This document shows positions 23,030-40,600 of a stretch of DNA of 64,000 nt, piece by piece. The DNA is from Capsaspora owczarzaki ATCC 30864. Its lineage: Eukaryota; Opisthokonta; Filasterea. Under the pieces are notes generated by a model. The model had not been told where the DNA came from, made no database searches, and saw only the letters and a program-made list of their open reading frames with translations. The stretch lies in NCBI RefSeq assembly GCF_000151315.2, contig NW_011887295.1, positions 741,704-805,703 on the forward strand, read 5' to 3'. Position 1 is the stretch's first letter. Every line of letters starts with the position of its first letter. A program made the position numbers and the translations under genes.

Positions 23030-25591
23030 ATGAGCGACGTTCGCAACATTCTCGACCTCGAAGGCAGCAAATCAGAAGTGCTCTCGTTGATTGCCGACAA
23101 GGTCTGTGACGCGTTAAGCTTGAGAGTGGGACTGGGACTGAGAGTGGACTGGGACTGGGACTGAGAGCGGGGCAACAAAGGAAGGGAGATCGCGCCAATT
23201 TCCCTCCTGCATTGAGAAGAGAGAGACTCACCCTGTCTGTTCTGTTGCTTGATGATTCCACTGCACCATCCCATCCTTGTCGTTTGTGCCTTCTTTTGGC
23301 ATACTCACGGGGGGCGGGGGAACTGCAGGCGCCGAGGGGACACCGGAGCACTGTGCCCAGACCCGAAAAGCCCGCGGGAATGTCGATGGAGGTCTACCGG
23401 CTGTACCTGGCGCGGTCGTCGGCCGTCCCGACAGACACGACAAGCCAAGGGTATGTGCAGCACAAGGCGCGGCTGGGAAACAGGCGCGCGGTGCAGTGGC
23501 GCATGACAGAGTTCACCAATCCTGCGCGCCAGGACGAGCTCGTCCTGCGCCACTGGTGCAAGGCGGCAGATGCTGACAAGGAGTACAAGTTTGCCAAGTG
23601 GAACCGCGCCATCGTCATTCCAGAGTACTCGGACGAGGAGTACGCAACGATAATAGAGACAACACAGCCAGGCATTGAAGCCTTTATGCCAAAGTATACG
23701 CCTCATCCATCGACCAAAGCACCGACGGCCAACGCGGCAAGCACTACGACAAGCAGCACAGGCGCGCTTGCTACTAGCACATCTTCGAGCGAGGCCGCAC
23801 CGTCAGATTCTGCATCGGCAGGCCGCATTCAGCTTCCTGCCGCAGCAGCCGCCTGGACCAAACCCGACACTGACCATCTGTTCGCTCTCTGTGCCGATTT
23901 CGATTTACGCTTTGCTGTGATTGCAGGGCGCTACGAAGGCTCCGTCCCACGCACGGTTGAGGAGCTGAAAGATCGCTTTTACTCTGTTTGCAATCGGCTC
24001 GCCATCGCGCGTGCACGCACCGCTGCGCTCGCCGCTGGAGTGACTGATGCGCAAAGCATGGCGGCCTTCTTGGCCCGACAGGCTGCAACGGCTGCATCTG
24101 GTCTGACACAGGGAGGAGCGGATGGAGGAGATATGCTGCCGGATGTTCCTCTCGAACAGCAGCAGGCCTTGTACCAGCCATCGCAGCCGCCCACCAGCAG
24201 CATGGATACCAGCGACGACACTGCGGCGAGCACAGGTGCATCCTCTGCGGGCTTGCGGCGCAGCAGCTCGAGCAACAAACCATCCTCTTCCCTCAAAAGC
24301 GCCGCGCCGAGCGCGGCCGCGCTAGCCCCCACTACCGATGCTCTTAGCTCGAACAACCGCGTCCCTGGCGTGCATTTGATCTTTTACGATGCCGACCACG
24401 AGGTTCGACGCAAGCTGCAGCTCGAGCGGATGCTACACCGCACATACGCTCAAATCCGCGAAGAAGAATTCCTCATTGGCGAGTTGCGAAAAATCGAGTC
24501 ACGCGGACGAGAGCGCGAAAAGGAGCGAGAAAGCGCATCTCGTATTATGAAAGACGACGATGCCGGGCGAGGGCCCCTCGTCAGCGAAACCACGAAAAAG
24601 AAAAAGAAAAAGTCCAGCTCCTCGCGATCATCCACGGCGGTTTCGGCGGCCGGTGCATCTTCCGCCGCCACCGGAGCATCTGGCGCCTCTCTGGATGCGC
24701 CCGAGGCCGTTGCCGGCCCGTACGATCCGGCCTCGTCGTCTGCAGCAGCAGCCGCGGCCATTCGCCGCGAGCGTCCGATCGGCACGCATCTGCGCAGCTC
24801 GCGCTTTGCTCCTCTTCAAATCGGCACAAAGGCGGCCAAGCGTATCGACCTGCTGCTCGAAGAGCTTGGCGCTAATGTGCGGTTTATGCCAACGCTTGTC
24901 GTCTGCGACGAGTTTGACGAGCTACGTGCAGAAATTCTCGGTGTGTTGGATTTGAAAAAGGTACTGACAGATTTCGTGGATTTTGTTTTCTTGGTGGTCA
25001 TGGTCGGAGCGATGATGACTATCTTGATTGCTCACTCGTTTGTCTGTTTTAGCACACCGATGCACGTGAATACGACGTCAACCTGCTCAAGCATCGGCGA
25101 CGCGCTCTGCTCCAGCAATTGCACCCAGATCAAGAATTCCCGGACGATACCGTTCCTGTTTCTGATGCGACTGGTGCGGCAAGTCACCATTCTCAGTCGC
25201 ACTCGGCGAACCAACCCGACTCGGCGGCAGGAGCGGGTGATCAAGGTCAAGAGCTGGTCGACGAAAAGCCTGATATTAAGCCACTGTCCAGCATCAGCCA
25301 GAGTTCAAGCACTTTGGCCCTGAGCGACGTTGAGGACGATGATGGTGCAAGCGAAGTTGGTGAGTGTGGTGTCAGAGAGGGGGAGAGGGAGAGACGGGGT
25401 TTGCTCGGTGCACTCTGACTTTTTTTTTTTTTTTTGTTGGTTTTTGCTCTTATTTCTCTTCTCCAGAAACCGACCCCTCTCGAGGCACCTCGCGTGTGTC
25501 AACTCGTCGAAAGCGGCGGTTGTCCAGCAACGTCGAAGACGCCGACAGTTCCACCGAGCACGATTTGAAGCGATCAAGACGAGAGCTGTGA
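23030..25591 (+). CDS. DMAP1: DMAP1 (Swc4/Eaf2 family), SANT-domain subunit of NuA4/SWR1-type complexes, 711 aa
   Basis: Nuclear subunit shared by NuA4/TIP60 acetyltransferase and SWR1/SRCAP remodelers. Four exons: 23030-23101, 23329-24960, 25053-25359, 25467-25591, all phase-consistent. The N-terminus MSDVRNILDLEG and the block RPEKPAGMSMEVYRLYL, then LGNRRAVQWRMTEFTNPAR and KFAKWNRAIVIPEYSDEEY, match DMAP1. The SANT/Myb-like domain is at about residues 198-265 (AWTKPDTDHLFALCADFDLRF and RTVEELKDRFYSVC). A basic helical block with RKLQLERMLHRTYAQIREEE and a C-terminal LLLEELGANVRFMP block follow, joined by Ala/Ser-rich linkers that make it longer than the 467-aa animal protein. The tail RKRRLSS...LKRSRREL is a likely nuclear localisation signal. 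Confidence 0.93.
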
Positions 25592-25775
25592 TTTTCGTTG
25601 TTGTTCAGAATACATGGTTGTTTTCAATTGTTTTTCGCTCCTCCTCCTCCTCCTCTCCTCCTCCTCCTCCCATGCCTGCAATTGAATGACATTTTAGATT
25701 CATATCAAAGATTGAGCCTTTTGGATTGGTTGATCCAGTCGTCGTTGTTGTTTTTTGCGTATCCAACCTGAGGCA

Positions 25776-26229
25776 ATGTCTGCAACGCCAGGCCGCTTCC
25801 TGTCGACCCACTTTTCAGGCCAAGCCAACACTGGCCAGAGCCCGACCGCCACGACGTCCATGGGCGCCTCCAGCTCCTTCATGGGCTCTCGCGGCGACTT
25901 TGGGTGCGTGTTTCACTGCGCTGTGCATGTGGATGGTGGGGCGATGGTTGCTGGTTTCTGTGTCCTGACACACACGCGTTCGAGCGTGACAATCCGGTTG
26001 TGATTCAACTCACACGGAAGGTGCATTGTGTATCAACGACCGTTGGCGGCTCACACGAGAGAGAGTGTGGGGGATAAGACTCGACCCAAAGAGAGGGCGA
26101 GTGGGCTTTAGAACGGTTTTCCAATGCATTGCCCACTCAAAGGCCATCCGACCTTGTCTCTCTTCGGACTACTCGTCCAGAATGATAATAGTAGTGTTTT
26201 GTTTGAGTCGTGCTTCACTCACCTCGTCT

Positions 26230-26266
<37 letters not shown>

Positions 26267-27573
26267 TTCGCAGCAGTCAACGGCCGCCTCGCGCCATCTC
26301 CATGTCGCCCGACGCAGGCGCCACATCGCAGGTCTTTGGCACGCCACTCACTGCTGGGCGATCGCGCCATTCCATCAGCACCCCTGCGACGGGACGCGCA
26401 CCCCCAGGCACCGGTGCACGAAGCATGGCACGTCCGTACGGAGCGGCAGGCGCAGGGTAAAGCAGAAGAAAAACCAAATCCTGTTGGATTCAAACTTGAA
26501 ACATCTACTTCAACTTCTCACAATCCTGTGTATATTGTAGACGAGCGCAAATGCAAGATACTGCATATGCGCCGCCGCTAGAGTCATTGTACGACGATTA
26601 CGACTCTGCCGTGCCATTCACCGCTCCATCCGCGGTACGTGTTGCTTTTTGTTGTGCCACAATGCGGGTTGAACGCCATCTTGGCTCATGTCGTTTTGTC
26701 CACACTGTGCTTGCTACTTTTTGCTTCGTGCTACGTACATATAGGCGGAAGCTGGATTTGAGCGTTCTTTTGCAGGTTTGCCAAAAACAATCAACAATGC
26801 TTCAGTGCTGATTTTGAAATTGACCTCGTGCTTACGTATTTATGATTTGTTCTCTCGCATGCACAGCACATTTGCCTTCCGACTCGATCGACGCTCTTTC
26901 GTAATGCAGCATTTGTGGACATTGCGCCTGGAACCGACGTTTTGTTTGTTTCGTTCGTCTGTTGTGTCTGATTTCGATTCGCTGCGATTTTTTTTTTTGG
27001 TGGTGCAGGGACATTGCCCCAGCTGAAGGAGACAACTCGCTGGACGTTTGGGTGACGGTATTTGGCTTCCCACCAACAGCCGCTTCGCTGGTCTTGTCGT
27101 ACTTGGAGCAGTGCGGTGACATTGTGCGGCACATGATGGCCCCGGACGGCGGCAACTGGATGCATGTTCGGTTCAAATCGCATCTCCAAGCCGAGCGTGC
27201 AATCAGTCGCAACCGCAAAGTGGTGGCTCGCTCCATCATGCTTGGCGTGGCTCCCTGCGAAGATCGGGTACGTGTGATGTTTGATTCTGGTTGCGTGGGC
27301 CGCAGAAAATGGTAAACGGCTGAGAAATCAGTTCTAACGTGGTGTTTTGGCCCTTTCTCTTTTGATTATTATTGTGGCAACTAGGGCGTTCTCGCGGGCG
27401 ACAAGTCTGCTGCCGCGGGACTAGACTTGACCGCTCCCCGAGCGTTGCATAACGCGTCCCAGCGCTCAAGACGAGACATTGATGTATTCTCGACAGGCTA
27501 CACAAGCAAAGCTCCGCAGAAGGTTAACCCGTCTCTTTTCCGGCAGACTATCGAGTACATTTTCAACTGGTGA
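25776..27573 (+). CDS. NUP35: Nucleoporin NUP35 (Nup53/MPPN family), 305 aa
   Basis: Nuclear pore inner-ring protein. Seven exons: 25776-25903, 26274-26456, 26541-26634, 26745-26775, 26867-26900, 27009-27267, 27385-27573. The dimerising RRM-like Nup35 domain starts at SLDVWVTVFGFPPTAASLVL and contains GDIVRHMMAPDGGNWMHVRF and RSIMLGVAPC. The last residues TIEYIFNW form the membrane-binding amphipathic end known in this family. The N-terminal half is Gly/Ser/Ala-rich with MARPYGAAG. Exons 4 and 5 are only 31 and 34 nt; I place them because they are the one arrangement that restores phase into the RRM exon and reads through as AHLPSDSIDALSDIAP. The exon 2 acceptor is a tandem CAGCAG, allowing 26274 or 26277. 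Animal NUP35 is 326 aa. Confidence 0.88.
26231..26266. repeat. (CGT)n microsatellite abutting a 3' splice site
   Basis: Twelve CGT units in NUP35 intron 1 directly followed by TTCGCAGCAG, the tandem acceptor. The repeat stands where a polypyrimidine tract would normally be. Confidence 0.88.
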
Positions 27574-27852
27574 TGACATTGGCAGTCGATTTAAATGTGT
27601 TGTTTGTAATCGAGCGGACTTAGTTGAAACCTGTTTGCAATTAAACGAGCAAATTTACTTTGATACCAATTGCTTGCACTGAATGTAACGTAGAAAACAC
27701 TGCAAAAAGCATAACAACTACCACCGAAAGAACGCCTTGAAACGAAAAGAAAAAAAAACCATCATAAAAAAATGAGTTAACGATTGTCACACTCCCGAAA
27801 GAAAACATCTGAGAACAGTTCGTCCAAACTTTCGCCGCTTTTGCACAAAGCT
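27574..27852. other. Tail-to-tail intergenic region
   Basis: 279 nt between the NUP35 stop (plus) and the ATPase stop (minus). A-rich around 27705-27775. It must hold both 3' ends; no other feature seen. Confidence 0.5.
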
Positions 27853-33338
<5,486 letters not shown>

Positions 33339-34609
33339 GGTGATCGCTGATTACGACGAGTTGGAATGGGGGGGGTGCAAGTTGTTTCAGAAACTGTGAG
33401 GCTGTCGACAACAGAGAGAACAGAGAGAACGCTCAGTTAGCATGACACAGTGGCCCGAATTAGAACTGCGCAGTGCCAACCCCCACTTTCCCCCCGAACT
33501 CGAGCCAAATCCACACACACACACGAGCCGCACTTTTGAGAATCAAGCAGAAATGCAAACTGTGGAACTTTCAAAAAAAAAAAGAAGAAGAAGAAGAAGA
33601 ACAAAAAAAAGCGGTAACAATGTGGACTGACTGAGCATGGAAAAGCGAAGGCATTTTTGGATTTTTCAAATTTTTGATCCACTGGTGTTGAATTTTCGCA
33701 TGACGAGTATTCGCTTTTCCGATTCACCACCACCACCAACATTGTGGTACTGTGGTGAGTCCTCTGGCAAATGACAGGAGGACATTTTCCATCTCCAAAG
33801 CATCACCGCAACATCCAAAGCATCGGCATTCGTGTGTGGGTGCAAGCTGACTGACTCGCTTCGTTGTTGTTGTTGTTGTGGGGATGTTTTCGGGTGGCCT
33901 GTTTCGTCACACGTTCGCGTGCACCGCTTCCTGGTGCTCTGGCTTTCAAAGGGGGGGGGGCAAGACAAGGCAAGGCAAAGAGTGGGGTCTTTCGATTGGA
34001 GTCCCCCTTCTGTCGGAGGCAGACGGCGAAACGAGAAGCAATGACACTGGAGCTTGTTCCAACGGATGATGAAATGACACCACTCGCGCAAAACCACACC
34101 TCCCCTCCTACGTCACCCCGCGCCAAGCACTCCAAGCGGCCCGAACCTCCACCCAAAGCCTCGCCGTACACTCCTCACAGATGATGGGAGAAGTCGCAGA
34201 ACCAATCCTGCAGGAACAAGTAAGACAAAAAAGGTTGAACGAAGCGCACCTGAAATAGGAAAAAGGAATGATCCTTCCATGGAAATGCAAAAATTTACAC
34301 TTTGCAGCAAAAACCAGTGATCGAGAATTAGTGTAAATGTAAAAAGTAACCCAGATAATATCCACTTGAGAGAGAGCATGTGATTTCGGGGAAACAATAC
34401 AAAACTACGGTGAACAGCAAAATCCAGCGCTTCCATGCATCGACTGTGGAATGGTGAATACTGACGAGTCGTCAATGAATATTACATCGCAACACACACA
34501 TAAAAAGCATCAAACTCAACAAACTCGAGCAAAAGAAATCGAAACAAAAAGGGGGTGATGGTACAGAAAAAAAAAAGGAGGATAATGAATCTTAACGGAA
34601 TAAAGGAGA
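33339..34609. other. 1.27-kb intergenic region, no gene recognised
   Basis: Lies upstream of the minus-strand ATPase and downstream of the receptor gene. Contains a short AGA run (about 33581-33600), a poly-G run near 33951 and AT-rich sequence at 34190-34600. Small open frames are present on both strands but have simple composition and no motif. It should hold the ATPase promoter and the receptor 3' UTR. Confidence 0.45.
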
Positions 34610-37600
34610 TTACACCGCAGTGCCATGGTCAACGTGCACGGGATGACTCTCGAAATTGCTCGAGCTGCATGCAGATGAGGAGGCAACGGGCTCAAGCTCA
34701 ATCACAATGTTGCTCGATGCGGAGGCTTGGATGCCGCTTCCAGATTGACCAGCCAGGTTGACGTCAAACATTGGTATGGTTGAAATCTCTGAAATAGGGG
34801 AGGATGGCGCCTTGGAGGAGGCGGTGGCGGTGGCGGCGGCAAAGCGCTTGCTCCGAAGCCCAAGCGCACTGTCGAAACTGCTAGTTTTCGCAGCGGGCTT
34901 GTGGGCATTGTTCGCGCTCGATCGCTCCGTCATTTCGATGGGCGTCTGCTGCTGCTCGGTAACCGTGATCGAGTTGGAGCGCTTGCGAGATGTGTTGGCA
35001 GGGCCTCGCGATGGTACTGGCAGCGATTTGGGTTCAGGCCGCAACCGAGTCCCCAGGCGAACAGCTGCAGCAGCCCGTTTCCAGCGAGCGGAAGGCTTGT
35101 CACTGAGGGACGAGGATGCGGCCGGCAATTCCATAGATGCGTCACCTCGAATAGACGTTCTGTCGGAGGAAGCAGTGAACTGGCCAATGCCACCGAGGCG
35201 GAAAAACGAGCTCATCTCGAGTTTCCGACTTTGCTTGCGAGCCGCAGCCAGCTGGGCGCCAAACTTGACAAGATCAACATCCTCTTCTGCCTCAGTCTCA
35301 CTATCGATGGTGATCGGAGAGGACGAGGTCGCAGCATCACCAGGCGTCAAGCTGGCCGAAGAATAGCGACTAACACGGTCAAGGGAGATGCCGCTGACGG
35401 TGCTTTCCGTGTCGACCTCACGCACGTAGTGAAGTGCGTGGCCTGCTGTCGTCGTTGGAGAGTGTACATCAACGAAACTTGATTCGTCGGCATGCGGGGC
35501 GGTCTTCACTGGACTTGCGGGCTCTGGCTGCTCGGCCCCAACAACGCCACTTCCAGTGGGCGCACCCTCCTGCGCTTCGCTAAGGACGGGCATGGCTGTG
35601 GTCGTATTGACGCCATGCATGCGTGTCCTGCTCAGCGCCGAAGAAATGATTGCGAGAGGCTTCCACTTGGTGTTACTTGCAGAGCGAACGGACGAAGAGC
35701 CGTTTGGCAAGCGCGACCGGGCTCGAAGCTGCTGCTGCTCACGGTCTTGCTGCTTCTTGAGAGCTACTGCCTGCTCCTGCTCTCGAATGGTCGCAAATTC
35801 TTTGGCGATTTGCTCGGCTAACGAGTCAACATGCGAAAGATACAAAACCGTGTCTGAAAAGTCGGTCTTGACGGCGTCGGCGATGACGGCACGAATATCC
35901 GGGAACTCGTCCAGCTCCCGCTTGCAGGACTTGGTGTGGATGACGTAGATGAGCTTCTTGCAGGAGGCGGCATACAGCAGCTCTTCTTGACAGTACTGAG
36001 ACTTGATGGAGGCGGGCGTCATTACGAACAGGAAAACCTTGCAATGCTTGATGGCCTGGCCAATCGCGCGACGCCAAAAGTCGCCGGCCACCAGCGCCGA
36101 AACGTCAATCCAGCAATCAATATGTCGAGCCTCGAGATCGGGCCAAAGGCGCTCGCGAACCAGCGCGTGATCGATGTGCGCCCAAGAGATGAACAGGTCT
36201 TTCGGCTTGAGCTCTGCAGCCAGCTCGTTGGGCGTGTTAGGTGCTTGCGCATGCGTCTGAGTCTTACTGGGCGCGCCTGCATATCCTTCCTGGTTGGCGT
36301 TGCCTGCCTCTGCGACATGAGAAGCGGGTTTTGATCGCTGGTCGGACTTCTGCAAGGCGAAAGAACAGTGAGATCACGAAGATTTGTGAGTTGTCTCCGT
36401 CCTTCATCTCAATATCTCAACGACATGGTGGCCAACACGACAAACGGGCACGCGCTTACCATCTTCAAATGATTTGACACGGCATTCTTGAGTTGTAGCA
36501 TGCGTTCGGCGCGCAAGTTCTTTTTCTGTTTGTGAGAGGCCGCGCTCAGATCGTCCGAGCTGGCATCCAGCGCTGACTCGGGCTTGTTCGGCTCGTCAAA
36601 GATAACCCATTGGAAACGTTTCAAAAGCATTTCCAGACCAGGATCGATGACCTCCATAAACTTGTTGCTGATGATGACTGGAAACACTCTGACTCCACTA
36701 TCGAAGGCAAACTGGACTTCCGTTTGACAGTACGGCGACTTGACAGAGTGTTCCGAGACGATAAAAATAAGAGATTGGCACCCCATCACCGTCTGGGCGA
36801 CCTCGCGGCGGCGCGTCTTGTCAGCCTGAAAAATGAAGGCACAGGCAAAGTCACCCAACGGATGAGGAGGTGAGTTGCAAAGGGTGCGAAAGCAACACAC
36901 AAAAACAAGCCTCCGACCCCAGTTTGCGCTTGTAAGAGAGAGCAAAAGCTCCGATAAAGAACCTACATGCTGTCGAAGCTCGTCAAACCACACTTCAATG
37001 CCAGCTTCGGTGAGCATGGCTTCAATGCGCTTCATGAAAGACTTGTCCTCGATGGTATAGCACAGCACCACTTCCTTGCCCAATCCGCCAGCCTTCCAAG
37101 AGCCTGTGAAAAGAAGAGTTGTTAGTGGCGTTGAGCAGCAACCAAATCCACTGTGTGTATGTGTGTGTATGGGGGGGGACGTACCAGAGATGATGGAATA
37201 AATCTTGGGCAGGAAGATGATGAACGTCAACGCGCAACCGCTGACAAAGAAAGAAATGTTGATAAATACTTGCAAACCAGTGGCCGATACGGCGCTGCTC
37301 AGAGCAAGAACCAAAACGGCACCGCCGACGCCAAAGACAGTAACGACCCAAACGACCCACGAGAGCAGTTTGGCCTCGTTGAACAGGGTCGTGGCTCTTC
37401 GAATTCGGAAGCCCAGCACGTGACAAGCAATCAGCGTGATGACCTGCAAGGAGGATGGTGTTGCGAGCGACCCAACAACAACGTGAGAAAGGACAAAACA
37501 AAAACACCAACAGCCGATTTACAACCAAATAAACACGAAGAGTTGAATAACAATCAAACACCGGCACACCAAACAAACCCCAAGGTGCAACATGACACAA

Positions 37601-40600
37601 AAAGTCTCCTAGTTTACCTCATAAGCGTAAAGGGCATACAAAAATCCGACTGTTTCCGTGGCGCATTCGTACTGCAGCTCCGTTGACGAAACCGACCTTA
37701 GTGATGCTTTCGGTGGGCTCACAATCTGCCAGATGGCGACAATAAACTGTTTCGATGGTAGTCGAGAGATGGGGTGAGAGGAACGTTGCAATACTTGCAG
37801 AGCCGAGGGGCAAGACCAAAGTGCAAAATCTCGCAAAATAAAAAAATGGGGCACACATCGCACGTACACCCGAGATACCGAGAGCAATCGCGCAATGGAA
37901 GAAAAGTTTATGCGGGTCGATTTTGAGCTCCAGATTCCGGGACCCCGTTCCTTCCGAAAGGCTATGGCCAGTACGTAACTTGACGGCAATCAAGCTGCTC
38001 TCTCGAATCACAAAAACCAAAGAAGATGACAGTGCAATGAAATGGTGAGTTGCAAGAGAGAGAGAGAGAGAGACCGGCGAAGCAGGTGAACACAAAGCTC
38101 AACCCAGCAAAGAAAGCTCAACCCAGCAAAGCACGTACGAGAAGGCCAAGATGAAGCACACATGCTCATCCCAAACAATGAAGCCACAAACCACGTCCGA
38201 GCGAGGAGCCAAGTGAAGGAAGATTTGCAACAAGCACATGAAGCTACTGAAGGCCAGCATGTAGCACCACTGCAGCGCGCACAAGCAAAAAACGTTTCAT
38301 CTCAGGTGAGTAGGGCTCGGAAACAGCCAAATGCGCACATCCAAGCAAGCACAAGCAAGAGGACATTGGGCGCATTACCTCTTCACCGGCAACTTGCACA
38401 ACTTTATGATCGCGGTAAAGTCGAATGACAACAACGCCAACAATTTGAAACAATAAAACGACGGCTGAAAGACCAGCCAAGACCGCCGTTGCTGCAAAAG
38501 CAGGCGAGTCGACTGGAAAGCGCATATTCAGCAACGTTAGTGCCCAGACGACAAGCGCAACAACTATGGTACGAATCAACCAATACCTGTCATGCATTGC
38601 CAATGCCCGTTGTAATTAAACATGACCATCGAGCTCGAACACTCGAGAATGACCAAGCGAATGGAGTAGTTGGCGAAATGCGTCAATGATCGACCATCGC
38701 TAAGCAGGGGGACGAGCTGGTAGGCGCCAGGGGTACCGAAAACGGTCAATGGGTGGAATGCAACGCGTCCCGAGAAGACGGGCATTGACGTAAACGTGGT
38801 GAGCGCGTCCACATCTTCCGCCGACCAGAGCTGTTTGGTCGATCATGTGTAGGGGGAGGTGGGAGGAAGCGGGTGGGGGGGGGAGAGAGAGAGACAAACC
38901 GAACTAGATGAGCATACTGCAACCAATCCGCAAGCCAAAACAATAAAAAATAAACAAACAAGACCGAACGCTCGCACCTGTATTGCGTGTTCGGCGGAAG
39001 ACCCGTTCCAGTATTGGAGAGCAAATTCCAACGTAACCGGCAAGCCCTCATCGAATAGGACCACTTGGTCAAAGGCGTCCAGCAAAACGACTGCGCCGAG
39101 ATTGATCACTCGACCCGCGAGCAGCGTCAGAGGAGTGGTGACGTTGTAGTGTTTGCTCGTCGTAAAGTCGACCTGCGTGCAAACGGTGGCAATATCCTCA
39201 CCGTACAGGCGCACAAATTGCCCGGTAAAGACATTGTTGGACTCGATGGGGAGGGACGCTGAGACCTCAGCAAACACGGCACCGCCCTGACTGGCCGAAT
39301 TGGCGGAAAATGTCGAATTGAGCACACGAACAGTCGACCATACTGCAGGAGTGCTGGTCGACGTCGCAATCGTGGGAGTCGGGAAATAAATGGCTCCTCC
39401 GTTGAGCTGCGCCGAATTGTGCGCAAAAGTCGAGTTTTCCACCAGCATGGAAGGAGCGGCTTTCGCAAAGCGCGTCATAAATAGCAACGTGCCGCCGCTA
39501 CCCGCTGGGGCAGAGTTGCCCTCAAACGTACAGTTGCGGACAACCAACTCGCTGTTGGACAACTTGCCCACACCAGCATCCTGCTTCCTCGCCGAGTTGT
39601 TCAGGAAAATCGTGTCCGTCAGCAGCACCAGGCCGAAATAAGGCGAGCGGGCAGAAAACTTTCGATACCCGAGCTGCGAGAACAGATCAGTAAACCCTTC
39701 CGAGAAATCCAGCAGCGCCGAATCGACCAAAAAGCTGCCATCCGGGCTGATGCTTGGCTCAACCGTGGAAGCCGTAAACACGCCACCAGAATCAGTGGCA
39801 ACGTTGTTGGAGATGACCGACGAGTAAATGGCCAAGGTGGCCAAGTCAGAGATTTCAGCAACGGCAGCGGCGACAGCATGATTCCCTGCAATTGGTCAAC
39901 ACCATCAGCGAGGGTGAGACACGAAAAGCAAGCCGCAAATCGACGCTCTGCAAAGAACACAAAGGACAAGTTCAAAACAAACCTGAAATGACACTCTGCG
40001 TCAAAACAAGCACTGCCTCGCTTGCGCAGCGAAAGGCGCCGCCCGGCTTGGACAAGGCTGCGTTTGAAGTGATCCGACTTTGAGTCACATTTACGGAGCT
40101 GTAACCCTCCACCACGGCAACTCCACCGCTCAGGACGGCGTAGTTGGATGTGAGAGTGCAGTTTGTCAATACGGCGTTGCTGGTATCTGCGAGCCAGAGG
40201 ACGCCACCAGAAGCGGCGCGGTTGCCTGATCGACAAACAAAAACAAAACACGCCCAAGCACAAAACGCACAAGTCAATCTAAACCACCATCCGGGGTCGA
40301 GTCAATCGCCACTGCAACGCGCCATACCAAAGAAAACCGTGTCGGAAATCAAAGTTCGGGAAGTTTGCGACAGGTGGAGTGCGCCACCGCTGCCTCCAGC
40401 ACGACAGTCCATGAAGATGCAGCGGAAAATGTCAATGACGGCGGAACCACCAGCGACGATGGCACCACCCGACAGTGCCGAATTGGACAGAAACGTGCAG
40501 TCTGACAAGAGTAGCTGGCCATCGTCCACGATATAAATGGCGCCCGCACAGACTCCGGAATTGTTTTGGAAGAGGCTGCTCAAAATGTTCAAGCGAGCCG

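Noticed and set aside
34610-38512. Receptor read as two genes (beta-helix/seven-helix and a separate TIR protein)
   Set aside because: Exons 14-17 join in phase with good splice sites, there is no stop or poly(A) signal between helix 7 and TIR 1, and no start codon context before TIR 1.
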